From NCBI RefSeq assembly GCF_005405005.1, contig NZ_BJDH01000009.1:1-32270 (forward strand): a stretch of DNA of 32,270 nt, in the 5' to 3' direction. Made by a program: the position numbers and the translations under genes. The notes below the pieces were generated by a model. It was not told where the DNA came from. It ran no database searches and saw only the letters and a program-made list of their open reading frames with translations. Shown here piece after piece: positions 25,500 through 32,270 of this stretch (positions are counted from its first letter, which is position 1; every line of letters starts with the position of its first letter). Source of the DNA: Lactiplantibacillus daoliensis. GTDB lineage: Bacteria > Bacillota > Bacilli > Lactobacillales > Lactobacillaceae.

Positions 25500-25528
25500 C
25501 AGACAAAGCCGAACGTCTGTTTTATAAT
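25500..25528 (+). promoter_or_regulatory. Promoter of nuclease-helicase operon
   Basis: CAGACA (25500-25505), 17 bp, TATAAT (25523-25528). An inverted repeat, CAGACTTTCGGC (25489-25500) with GCCGAACGTCTG (25508-25519), one mismatch, covers the -35. Confidence 0.6.
25510..25523 (+). promoter_or_regulatory. Possible LexA/DinR box
   Basis: CGAACGTCTGTTTT matches 12 of 14 positions of the Gram-positive LexA box CGAACRNRYGTTYC, including CGAAC and GTT. It lies in the spacer directly before the -10, where LexA would block RNA polymerase. Not proven. Confidence 0.5.
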
Positions 25529-25560
25529 AAAACCTAATTATGTTCAGAAAGGAATTTGGT

Positions 25561-27939
25561 ATGCCAACTAAAATCGGAATCCGACAGCTCGTTGAATTCG
25601 TCCTGCGCAAGGGCGATCTCAACGAAGTCAAAAACAGTCAAAATACGGCTTTAGCGGGCACCAAAATCCATCGTCAGCTCCAAAGTACCCGCTCGGAAGC
25701 ATATCAGAGCGAGGTCTACTTAAAAACCACGGTCACGATGAACGGGACTGACTATCTCATTTCTGGTCGAGCAGATGGCGTTCAAACAACCACTGATGGC
25801 ATTCTCATTGAAGAAATCAAAACCTCGGATCAAGCTTTCGATGACCTCACTGATAATACCCGCGACCTTTATTGGGGACAAGTTCAAGTGTACGGCTATT
25901 TAATCTTGCAAGATCATCCAGAGCTTGATGAGGTCACGCTACAACTGACTTACTTCCAAGTAATTAATAAAAAAATCACCAAAACGCAACGCGTGCTCTC
26001 ACGCCCTGAACTTGAGACCTTCTTCAAGAACTTAATTACCGAGTATGAGTACTGGCTAACGCTACGTGCTGATCTGAGACAACAGCGAAATGCTTCAATC
26101 GCGGACTTACCATTTCCATTTCCGAGTTATCGGACCGGACAACATGAACTAGCCGCCGCTGTTTATAAGACGATTCATTTTCAAAAACGCCTCTTCGTTG
26201 AAGCCCCAACCGGGACCGGTAAAACAATCTCGACTTTATTTCCAGCAATCAAAGCCATGGGTGAAGATGAAATTGAACGTATTTTTTATTTAACTGCCAA
26301 ACAGAGTACACGACATGTCGCCGAAGAAGCCCTCACCCTGATGAGTCACGATGGCTTACAGTTAAAAAGTATTACTTTGACAGCCAAGGACCAGATTCGT
26401 TTTCCTGAAGAACAGGACGTGCCACCTGAAGAAAATCCATTCATGGTTGGCTACTACGATCGATTAAAACCCGGACTGAAAGACATTCTAACTCATGAAA
26501 CTCAGTTGACGCGACCGATCATTGAAAAGTACGCTCGTGAACATACGCTTGATCCATTCGAGTTCTCACTAGATATCTCGCTCTTTTGTGATGTCATTAT
26601 TTGCGACTACAATTATTTATTCGACCCGCTCGTTTATTTACAACGCTTCTTTAGTGAAGAAGACTTGGATAACTTTTTTCTAGTCGACGAAGTTCATAAT
26701 TTAGTCAGCCGTGCCCGATCGATGTATTCCGCTGAGATTAGTGACGCGCCAATTGCGCATTTGTTAAAACTGGCGAAGCCGGATAAATCACAACCTAGCG
26801 ACGACCTACAACGGGAACTCAGGAAAGTTCGCCGTAGTTTTGGTCGTATCAGTCAAGCTTTAATTGACGATGATGTAACCGAACAGCTCTCAATTGATCC
26901 GCCTGACAAATTAAGTCGCACTTTGCGCAACTTTAACGATTTCATCAGTGATTGGTTACAAAAACAACAACCGTCCGAACTACTTGATGCTGTCCGCGAC
27001 TACTTTTTTGACTGTCTGACTTTCGTCAAGATCAGTGACATGTATGATGGTAGCTATCAAACGCGGACCGTACAGGAAGGTCACCACGTTACCGTCAAAG
27101 AACTCTGTCTCGATCCCAGTGACTTTTTAAACCGTTCCTTAAAGCTTGGCGCCGGCGCAGTGCTTTTTTCAGCCACACTGTCACCAATGGGGTATTACCA
27201 ACGCGTTTTAGGCGGTGAAGCCAACAGCTTGGCCTATCAGTTGCCGTCACCATTTCCGCCAAAACATCAGGCGATTTTAGTCACGCAATACATCCAAACG
27301 ACTTATCACGAGCGGCCACATAGTGAGGCGGCCATTGTCGCCAGTCTCAAAACGTTAGTGACTGCTAAAACCGGCAATTATTTATTTTTCTTTCCATCAT
27401 ATGGCTATTTGACCCAGATTAAGGCCGCCTTTGAACTCGCAAATCCGGACATCCAGACCACAACGCAGGTTAACGCCATGACTGGTAGCGAACGCCAAGC
27501 CTTCTTAGACCAGTTTCAAGCCAATCCCGAAAAGACCTTGGTCGGCTTTTGTGTCTTAGGTGGGATCTTTTCAGAAGGAATCGACTTACGTGGTGACCGC
27601 TTAATCGGCGTCGCCATCGTGAGCGTGGGCTTGCCTGGAATTAATCCTGAAACCAACTTGATTCGTGATTATTACGATCATGATAATGGTCAAGGTTTTG
27701 CCTATGCTTATCAACTGCCTGGCATGAATAACGTTTTACAAGCCGCTGGACGTTTAATTCGCAGTAGTCATGATACTGGGATTATTTTATTACTGGATCA
27801 GCGCTTCGCTAGTCAGCGTTACACTGACTTATTTCCACCACACTGGCGGTATTTCCAATCAATTTACTCGGTACCACAATTACAAGCAACAATTGCCAAT
27901 TTCTGGCAACAAATGGAGGCAACAGACCATGAAGACTAA
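25561..27939 (+). CDS. PD-(D/E)XK nuclease fused to XPD/DinG-like helicase
   Basis: The product has 792 residues from ATG 25561, which has AAAGGAA 9 nt upstream; an ATG at 25540 has none. Residues 1-165 form a RecB/Cas4-type nuclease: GTKIH (His37), GRADG (Asp72), EEIKT (Glu85-Lys87), Q..VYGYL (Gln107). Residues about 190-792 are a superfamily 2 helicase: APTGTGKT (215-222), DEVH (376-379) and QAAGRLIR near 735. XPD/DinG relatives have four cysteines for a [4Fe-4S] cluster between the Walker A and DEVH motifs. Here the segment reads KDQIRFPEEQD, VPPEENPF and TLDPFEF, with no cysteine at those places. It probably unwinds and cuts damaged or foreign DNA. Its stop overlaps the next gene by 11 nt. 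Confidence 0.9.
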   Translation: MPTKIGIRQLVEFVLRKGDLNEVKNSQNTALAGTKIHRQLQSTRSEAYQSEVYLKTTVTMNGTDYLISGRADGVQTTTDGILIEEIKTSDQAFDDLTDNTRDLYWGQVQVYGYLILQDHPELDEVTLQLTYFQVINKKITKTQRVLSRPELETFFKNLITEYEYWLTLRADLRQQRNASIADLPFPFPSYRTGQHELAAAVYKTIHFQKRLFVEAPTGTGKTISTLFPAIKAMGEDEIERIFYLTAKQSTRHVAEEALTLMSHDGLQLKSITLTAKDQIRFPEEQDVPPEENPFMVGYYDRLKPGLKDILTHETQLTRPIIEKYAREHTLDPFEFSLDISLFCDVIICDYNYLFDPLVYLQRFFSEEDLDNFFLVDEVHNLVSRARSMYSAEISDAPIAHLLKLAKPDKSQPSDDLQRELRKVRRSFGRISQALIDDDVTEQLSIDPPDKLSRTLRNFNDFISDWLQKQQPSELLDAVRDYFFDCLTFVKISDMYDGSYQTRTVQEGHHVTVKELCLDPSDFLNRSLKLGAGAVLFSATLSPMGYYQRVLGGEANSLAYQLPSPFPPKHQAILVTQYIQTTYHERPHSEAAIVASLKTLVTAKTGNYLFFFPSYGYLTQIKAAFELANPDIQTTTQVNAMTGSERQAFLDQFQANPEKTLVGFCVLGGIFSEGIDLRGDRLIGVAIVSVGLPGINPETNLIRDYYDHDNGQGFAYAYQLPGMNNVLQAAGRLIRSSHDTGIILLLDQRFASQRYTDLFPPHWRYFQSIYSVPQLQATIANFWQQMEATDHED

Positions 27940-28645
27940 ACTCACACGACAACTTGAAAGCACTCTTTACCAATATTGTTTGGAACAAGGGGCGTACGTC
28001 GTCGAAGAAGTTTCGATGCCAGCGGACAAAGGTATCGTGGACACCTTGAGTTACCAACAATTGCCGGATGGTTCACTGGAGTGGCGTTGTTACGAGTTAA
28101 AAGTAACAAAATCAGACTTTCATTCTAAAGCTAAACTTTCCTTCATTGGAAACTATAATTATTTCGTTTTACCACAGGCTTTATATGAAGAAGTTGCCGA
28201 TGAAATTCCCAGCCATATCGGGGTCTTAATTTATCGAGCCTTTGACCAACGCGCACTCGACTTAGCCAATCAACCGTTGCGTGCCCCAGGATTCTTGACC
28301 GTCGCCAAGAAGGCCCAACACCAAGACTTACAAGTTGAAGAAGGCCCTCTCATCAGCCACTTTATTGCTTCCCTTTTCCGTGAAGTCGACAAAGCCAAAC
28401 GCGTTAAAAAGGGACTACAGCTGTATTCAGAAGATCAATTATATAAAGAGTTACGAAAACGCGCACGCGGTGGCTACAACGTTTACGATCCGGATAAAAA
28501 TTTATACGACCGCTTTCTTGCCGACGGTCAAAACGATGCGATTACCGCACTCCAAGAAGAGTTAGACGCGCGTAATGCCGCCTATCAGGCCTTGCAATTA
28601 AAATACCAAGCATTGACACAACCAGATCTGAGGGAACAGCTATGA
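27929..28645 (+). CDS. MmcB/sce7726-like PD-(D/E)XK protein
   Basis: The product has 238 residues from ATG 27929, with GGAGG 9 nt upstream, inside the end of the helicase gene; the longer upstream frame is a shadow. It has a restriction-endonuclease-like core: MPADKGIVDTLSY with the active-site Asp near 39, then CYELKVTKSDF with Glu-x-Lys near residue 55, then KLSFIGNYNYFVLP. This resembles MmcB-like DNA repair proteins and, in context, the sce7726 partner of sce7725. The C-terminal half is basic and coiled (about 195-230). It overlaps the next gene by 4 nt, so it is coupled to it. Confidence 0.78.
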   Translation: MKTKLTRQLESTLYQYCLEQGAYVVEEVSMPADKGIVDTLSYQQLPDGSLEWRCYELKVTKSDFHSKAKLSFIGNYNYFVLPQALYEEVADEIPSHIGVLIYRAFDQRALDLANQPLRAPGFLTVAKKAQHQDLQVEEGPLISHFIASLFREVDKAKRVKKGLQLYSEDQLYKELRKRARGGYNVYDPDKNLYDRFLADGQNDAITALQEELDARNAAYQALQLKYQALTQPDLREQL

Positions 28646-29556
28646 CTTATTACCCTTATTTCCGTGGCCGCATGTACGATTTATTAGCCTTAAAGGCTTT
28701 AGCTGAGCAAGAACAATTAGGGTCAAAAATCATTCCAATTATTGAACCAGTTCGTGATTCAAAAGAATTGCAACAAACAGTCCAAACCCTGATTGACAAG
28801 CAACAACCTTTTAGTGTGATTGCGAATCCCCAAGTCAGTGTCTATGGCTTAAATAACACTAAGTTGTACCCATTACCACCAACTGATAATTTGCCCTTTT
28901 ACCACCCGAGCGCAATATTAGCAGCCGACTTTAGCTCGGCGTTTCTAAGCAGTCCTAATCAAACCAGCCTGTTAATTGCTGACAACGTTCCGTTGCTTAA
29001 AGCTTACCGACACACACGACTCCTGCAGCATGTTGGTGGGATTTTGGTTCCTAACGATGCCCGACTCCAACAACTAGCCGGTGACCGAGCTATTTTACTA
29101 ACAGATCCACTGACTTTTCGCTCCCACGTCGTCGATTATGCTGAACTAACTGATGAGTTTTTCACAGCAGCGAATTGGGCCACACCACCTTTTGGCACCC
29201 AAGGCTACGGCGATTATTCGATGGTCGGCAGTATTTATTTTGACAAAGGCATGCCCTCACGCGCCATTGCGCTACACGTGATTTATGCCACGACCACTGG
29301 ACAACTGCGCATTCATCACTTTGTTTCCGATAGTAACGAAAGTATGCGTGGACAAAAGCAAAAGTTTTTCGAAGCCCTCCACAAATTAACCACTTGGGCG
29401 CCAACTCATCTGCGTGGTTTGAATCGCACACCGGCCTTGTTAGAATTACTCGCTTATGAAACTGGCGATAAATTTCCAGGACTTGGTACCGTCAAAAAGC
29501 TGTCATTGATGCATCACTTACAACTCATACACCGACTACTGACCTTGAACGACTAG
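28642..29556 (+). CDS. sce7725 / Beta-protein-like protein
   Basis: The 304-residue product begins YYPYFRGRMYDLLALKAL, followed by KIIPIIEPV near 29-37, the N-terminal pattern of sce7725 and Beta_protein (PF14350) families as I recall them. The C-terminus has TFRSHVVDYAEL and GYGDYSMVGS, then QLRIHHF. No catalytic motif is evident, and no function is established. Its start overlaps the PD-(D/E)XK gene in ATGA. Pairing of such a protein with a small nuclease-like protein is what the family is known for. Confidence 0.75.
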   Translation: MTYYPYFRGRMYDLLALKALAEQEQLGSKIIPIIEPVRDSKELQQTVQTLIDKQQPFSVIANPQVSVYGLNNTKLYPLPPTDNLPFYHPSAILAADFSSAFLSSPNQTSLLIADNVPLLKAYRHTRLLQHVGGILVPNDARLQQLAGDRAILLTDPLTFRSHVVDYAELTDEFFTAANWATPPFGTQGYGDYSMVGSIYFDKGMPSRAIALHVIYATTTGQLRIHHFVSDSNESMRGQKQKFFEALHKLTTWAPTHLRGLNRTPALLELLAYETGDKFPGLGTVKKLSLMHHLQLIHRLLTLND

Positions 29557-29592
29557 TGCTATACTTAAAGCCATTACAGGAGGCGACTGATT

Positions 29593-29967
29593 ATGCCCAA
29601 AAAAGAATCTGCCTGGAAAACCATGATTCACTATTATAGAGATGAACATCAAGCTATTCATGCGCCCATGGTCTACGGCGACCTCTGGGTACAAACTAAG
29701 TCGCGACAACGCTTTATCTTCGGTTTAACTGCCGAAACACAAGCTGCACTCGGGGCCATCACCAAAATCGACTATCCAGCAGTTAAGGCCCATTTTAATG
29801 CTGGTGAAACGCTACTGACGATTACTGGCTCGAAGGTCACCAAATCATTAACGACACCATTCAACATTACTGTTCAGCAGATCAATTCAGACTTCACTGA
29901 CCAACCAGGCCGAATGACTGACAATGCCGCCAAAGATAACTGGCTCATCAAAGTGAAAGCTGACTAG
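29593..29967 (+). CDS. GcvH-like lipoyl-domain protein
   Basis: The 124-residue product is close in length and pattern to glycine cleavage H protein: FGLTAETQAALGAITKIDYP, then FNAGETLLTITGSK, then TTPFNITVQQIN and a final DNWLIKVKAD. Aligned from the conserved Pro, Lys81 falls on the lipoylated lysine of E. coli GcvH (ESVKAA), although the neighbouring Glu is not kept. No P, T or L proteins are nearby, so it may act in lipoate relay or scavenging rather than glycine cleavage. AGGAGG stands 8 nt upstream. It is 36 nt after the previous gene and probably the last gene of the operon. Confidence 0.8.
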   Translation: MPKKESAWKTMIHYYRDEHQAIHAPMVYGDLWVQTKSRQRFIFGLTAETQAALGAITKIDYPAVKAHFNAGETLLTITGSKVTKSLTTPFNITVQQINSDFTDQPGRMTDNAAKDNWLIKVKAD

Positions 29968-30015
29968 TTGATCTTTTATTAATTACTAAAAGTAAGCTAA
30001 GTTTATTTATTAGAA

Positions 30016-30036
30016 CCTGATTTCAGGGCCTTTTTT
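30016..30036 (+). terminator. Terminator after GcvH-like gene
   Basis: CCTGA/TCAGG in a short hairpin, GCC, then six T. Weak stem, good T-run. Confidence 0.6.
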
Positions 30037-30076
30037 CAATCGGCCTAGGTGTTCCACTTAAATTCTGTCATCACAA

Positions 30077-30130
30077 CTAACCTCGTGTTCCGGAAAACTA
30101 ATGCCGGTAACTCGGGGTTAGTTTTATTTT
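30077..30130 (+). terminator. Second terminator after GcvH-like gene
   Basis: CTAACCTCG pairs with CGGGGTTAG (one G.U), with inner CCGG/CCGG, followed by TTTTATTTT. Confidence 0.7.
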
Positions 30131-30221
30131 GATGAACATTAAAGCACGCTATAATTGCCCGCATAACGTAATTGGTAACGTTTTCTACCGCAAAAACGTT
30201 TCTGTTTATTTATTTGAAAAT

Positions 30222-30256
30222 ATTACAAAAGATTACAAAAATCCGCTTATATTACA
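30222..30256 (+). promoter_or_regulatory. Triple ATTACA box upstream of LysM gene 1
   Basis: ATTACA occurs at 30222, 30232 and 30251 (10 and 19 bp apart). The third starts 59 bp before the -10 TATACT (30310-30315). The motif is the complement of TGTAAT, as in WalR (YycF) sites of cell-wall hydrolase genes, but the usual period is 11, not 10. Confidence 0.55.
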
Positions 30257-30392
30257 AACTAACGATCATTTCGTAAAACAACTGCTATTCGTTTGTTACA
30301 ATCAACGGCTATACTATTGCTTAGTTAAGGTGCTTGGAAATGAACTTTGGGACCAAGCGATTCGGACTAAAAATAGGGAGTGTACATTACTT

Positions 30393-30962
30393 ATGAAAAT
30401 GAAGAACGTTTTATTATCTACTGCTGCAGCCGCTTCTAGTCTTTTTGCTATCGGTGCTACTGCTCATGCCGCTACGGTGACTGTTAAAGCTGGGGACACA
30501 GTTTCAGCGATTGCTAAACAAAACAACACCACGGTTTCAGCCATCGAAAAGGCTAACCAATTAAACAATGTTAACTTGATCTTTGTTGGTCAACAACTTG
30601 AAGTTAATGGGACGGCTAACTCAGCCACGACCACAACTCAAACCAACACTACTCAATCAAGCCAAACCACGCAAAGCGCACCAGTTGCACAAACGCAATC
30701 ACAAGCTTCAACGTCTACTTCTAACTATAGTAACAATGGTTCAGATAGTGACGCCAAAGCTTGGATCGCCAACAAAGAATCTGGTGGCTCATACAGCGCA
30801 ACCAATGGTCAATACATTGGTAAGTATCAATTAAGTGCTTCATACCTTGGCGGCGACTACTCAGCTGCTAACCAAGAACGAGTTGCTGACAGCTACGTTG
30901 CTTCACGTTACGGTTCATGGTCAAATGCTAAAGCACATTGGTTAGCAAATAACTGGTACTAA
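30393..30962 (+). CDS. Secreted LysM protein with transglycosylase-like C-terminus (1)
   Basis: The 189-residue product from ATG 30393 has a signal peptide ending near AHA-A (residue 27), a LysM domain (about 28-72, VKAGDTVSAIAKQNNTTVS), a Thr/Gln/Ser-rich linker, and a C-terminal module with WIANKESGGSYSATNGQYIG. This module resembles transglycosylase/Apf-type domains, with Glu as the candidate catalytic residue. The protein should bind peptidoglycan and cut or remodel it. The longer frame from 30129 contains promoter sequence and is rejected. GGGAG stands 12 nt before the ATG. It is paralogous to the next gene. Confidence 0.9.
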   Translation: MKMKNVLLSTAAAASSLFAIGATAHAATVTVKAGDTVSAIAKQNNTTVSAIEKANQLNNVNLIFVGQQLEVNGTANSATTTTQTNTTQSSQTTQSAPVAQTQSQASTSTSNYSNNGSDSDAKAWIANKESGGSYSATNGQYIGKYQLSASYLGGDYSAANQERVADSYVASRYGSWSNAKAHWLANNWY

Positions 30963-30983
30963 ACTTTAAATACGACTTATTTC

Positions 30984-31016
30984 AAGCAACTTGCAAAATC
31001 GCAAGTTGCTTTTTTA
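30984..31016 (+). terminator. Terminator of LysM gene 1
   Basis: AAGCAACTTGC pairs with GCAAGTTGCTT, then a T-run. Confidence 0.9.
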
Positions 31017-31217
31017 TTACCTAATTATTAAAAATGACGGACTATAACTTAAAGTTAATGTGTTTAACGACTTTTTGTTTACCTGTTCAACCATTATTTT
31101 AGATCAAAATATCATTATTTTGATTAACTTTTAACCACTTACTTTCGATGCCTAGCTGTAGTCATTCACTCAAATTCACGGCTTTATCACGTTTTACCCT
31201 AAAAATAGTCACCAAAT

Positions 31218-31252
31218 ATTACAAATCATTACAAAAATCGCCTTATATTACA
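31218..31252 (+). promoter_or_regulatory. Triple ATTACA box upstream of LysM gene 2
   Basis: ATTACA at 31218, 31228 and 31247 (10 and 19 bp apart), with the third again exactly 59 bp before the -10 TATACT (31306-31311). The arrangement is identical to LysM gene 1 although most surrounding bases differ. Confidence 0.55.
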
Positions 31253-31419
31253 ATATTGGGGTAAAACCGTAACCTCCTGTTTATTGTGTTGCAACACTGG
31301 CTCGGTATACTAGTCATTGTCAATTAGTTACGGCGACATTAGTTGCTGCTAACTTAAGAATCGTAAAAATTTAATGTAATTAAACTGAACACCCAATTAT
31401 AGGAGAGTGCATACACAAT

Positions 31420-32154
31420 ATGAAAATCAAAAATCTTGTCTTATCATCTGCTGCAGCCTTAGCTTTATTCGCTGCTACTACAACTGCTGCTGACGCTGCT
31501 ACCGTTACTGTTAAAGCTGGCGACACCGTTGCTGAAATTGCTAACACTTATAACACATCTGTTAACGCGATTCGCGATGCGAACAACTTATCAAACGTTA
31601 ACTTGATTTTCGTTGGTGACCAACTTGAAATTGGTGGTAACACTGCTGTTGCTTCAACACCAGTTGTTAGTGCCCCAGTTGCAACCACAACTCAAGCAAC
31701 AACGACTACGACGACTAACGTTGCTCCTAAGACAACGACTCCTGCTGCTACGACACAATCAGCTAACACTAGCTCAGTTTCCGCTGCACCTAAAGCAACA
31801 GTTACCAGCTCAAGCAACAATAATGCTGCCGCTGCTAGCTCATCATACGTTGCACCAAAACAAACTCAAACAACTACTGTTGCTGCTAAACCAGCTACAA
31901 CTACTGTAACTTACACTAGCAATAACAGCTCAAGCGAAAATGATGCTAAAGCTTGGATTGCCGGCCGCGAATCTGGTGGTTCATACACTGTTACCAACGG
32001 TCAATACATTGGTAAATATCAATTAAGTTCTTCATACCTTAACGGTGATTACTCAGCCGCTAACCAAGAACGTGTTGCTGACAACTACGTTACTTCTCGT
32101 TATGGTTCATGGTCTGCAGCTAAAGCACATTCACAAGCTACTGGCTGGTACTAA
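31420..32154 (+). CDS. Secreted LysM protein with transglycosylase-like C-terminus (2)
   Basis: The 244-residue product has a signal peptide (cleavage near ADA-A, residue 27), a LysM domain (about 28-72), a longer Thr/Ala/Ser-rich linker than its paralogue (about 75-170), and the same C-terminal module with WIAGRESGGSYTVTNGQYIG. The linker is where the two paralogues differ most, while LysM and the end module are closely alike, so a tandem duplication is likely. AGGAG stands 14 nt before the ATG, a long spacing also seen in the paralogue. It is probably exported and wall-associated. Confidence 0.9.
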   Translation: MKIKNLVLSSAAALALFAATTTAADAATVTVKAGDTVAEIANTYNTSVNAIRDANNLSNVNLIFVGDQLEIGGNTAVASTPVVSAPVATTTQATTTTTTNVAPKTTTPAATTQSANTSSVSAAPKATVTSSSNNNAAAASSSYVAPKQTQTTTVAAKPATTTVTYTSNNSSSENDAKAWIAGRESGGSYTVTNGQYIGKYQLSSSYLNGDYSAANQERVADNYVTSRYGSWSAAKAHSQATGWY

Positions 32155-32173
32155 AATAAATAGTTATCCCTTG

Positions 32174-32200
32174 AAAGCATCGCTTAGGCGGTGCTTTTTT
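32174..32200 (+). terminator. Terminator of LysM gene 2
   Basis: AAGCATCGC pairs with GCGGTGCTT (one G.U) around a TTAG loop, followed by six T. The remaining 70 bases to the window edge show nothing recognisable. Confidence 0.85.
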
Positions 32201-32270
32201 CTACGTCTTGTCAATAGGAATGTTGTTGAATAAACGATTCATGATAAAAATATAGGGCATTGGTTCGGTG

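Noticed and set aside
27770-27928. Extension of the PD-(D/E)XK gene into the helicase gene
   Set aside because: The strong ribosome site GGAGG at 27915-27919 supports ATG 27929, and the upstream part is an out-of-frame shadow.
30177-30200. AACGTTTT-7-AAAACGTT inverted repeat upstream of LysM gene 1
   Set aside because: It is a small AT-rich dyad not found upstream of the paralogue, so no function is claimed.
30129-30392. N-terminal extension of LysM gene 1
   Set aside because: It contains the terminator tail and promoter boxes. The signal peptide begins at 30393, as in the paralogue.

Overview
The window looks like chromosome from a lactic acid bacterium of the Lactiplantibacillus plantarum / pentosus group. 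This is judged from codon use and AT-rich spacers, from a KxYKxGKxW-type surface protein, from fba, a stand-alone acetaldehyde dehydrogenase, potABCD, ndh and ackA, and from twin LysM / transglycosylase-like secreted proteins. Species assignment is from memory and was not tested by any search.

Layout. (1) 1-4664, minus: a very large cell-surface protein, running off the left edge, with a KxYKxGKxW signal peptide, Ig-like segments, ten calcium-binding-type DxDxDG motifs and a long Ser/Gly/Thr/Asn repeat stalk. A coiled-coil protein whose C-terminal part resembles glycosyltransferase accessory domains is transcribed away from it (5378-7303). (2) 7563-10235: fructose-bisphosphate aldolase and acetaldehyde dehydrogenase, divergent around a regulatory spacer with cre-like and Rex-like sites. 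(3) 10870-14594, all minus: a GntR/YtrA-type regulator with an ABC exporter, an orphan MazE-like antitoxin, and two GNAT acetyltransferases. (4) 14790-20268, plus: an ASCH-domain protein, then an XRE-cupin regulator with potABCD, a complete polyamine importer. (5) 20965-24836: a CPBP membrane protease, a small membrane protein with a type II NADH dehydrogenase, and acetate kinase with a cre site lying on its promoter. (6) 25046-29967, plus: a small membrane protein, then a tight operon of a nuclease-helicase fusion (DinG/XPD-like, apparently without its Fe-S cysteines), a PD-(D/E)XK protein, a sce7725/Beta-like protein and a GcvH-like protein, headed by a possible LexA box. (7) 30393-32154: two paralogous secreted LysM proteins with matching promoter architecture.

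The most unusual element is not a gene. Three copies of a 370-540 bp intergenic element (10337-10860 inverted, 15323-15694, 20313-20849) are built from nested inverted repeats. Their arms differ between copies by compensating base changes, so the folded form seems to matter. One copy lacks a complete internal 170-nt module that is itself bounded by inverted repeats. Copies 2 and 3 lie as direct repeats on either side of the regulator-potABCD operon. The element could be a non-autonomous mobile element, a structured RNA, or both.

The second candidate system is the 25561-29967 operon, which joins two nuclease folds, a helicase and a protein of unknown function and may serve DNA repair or defence.
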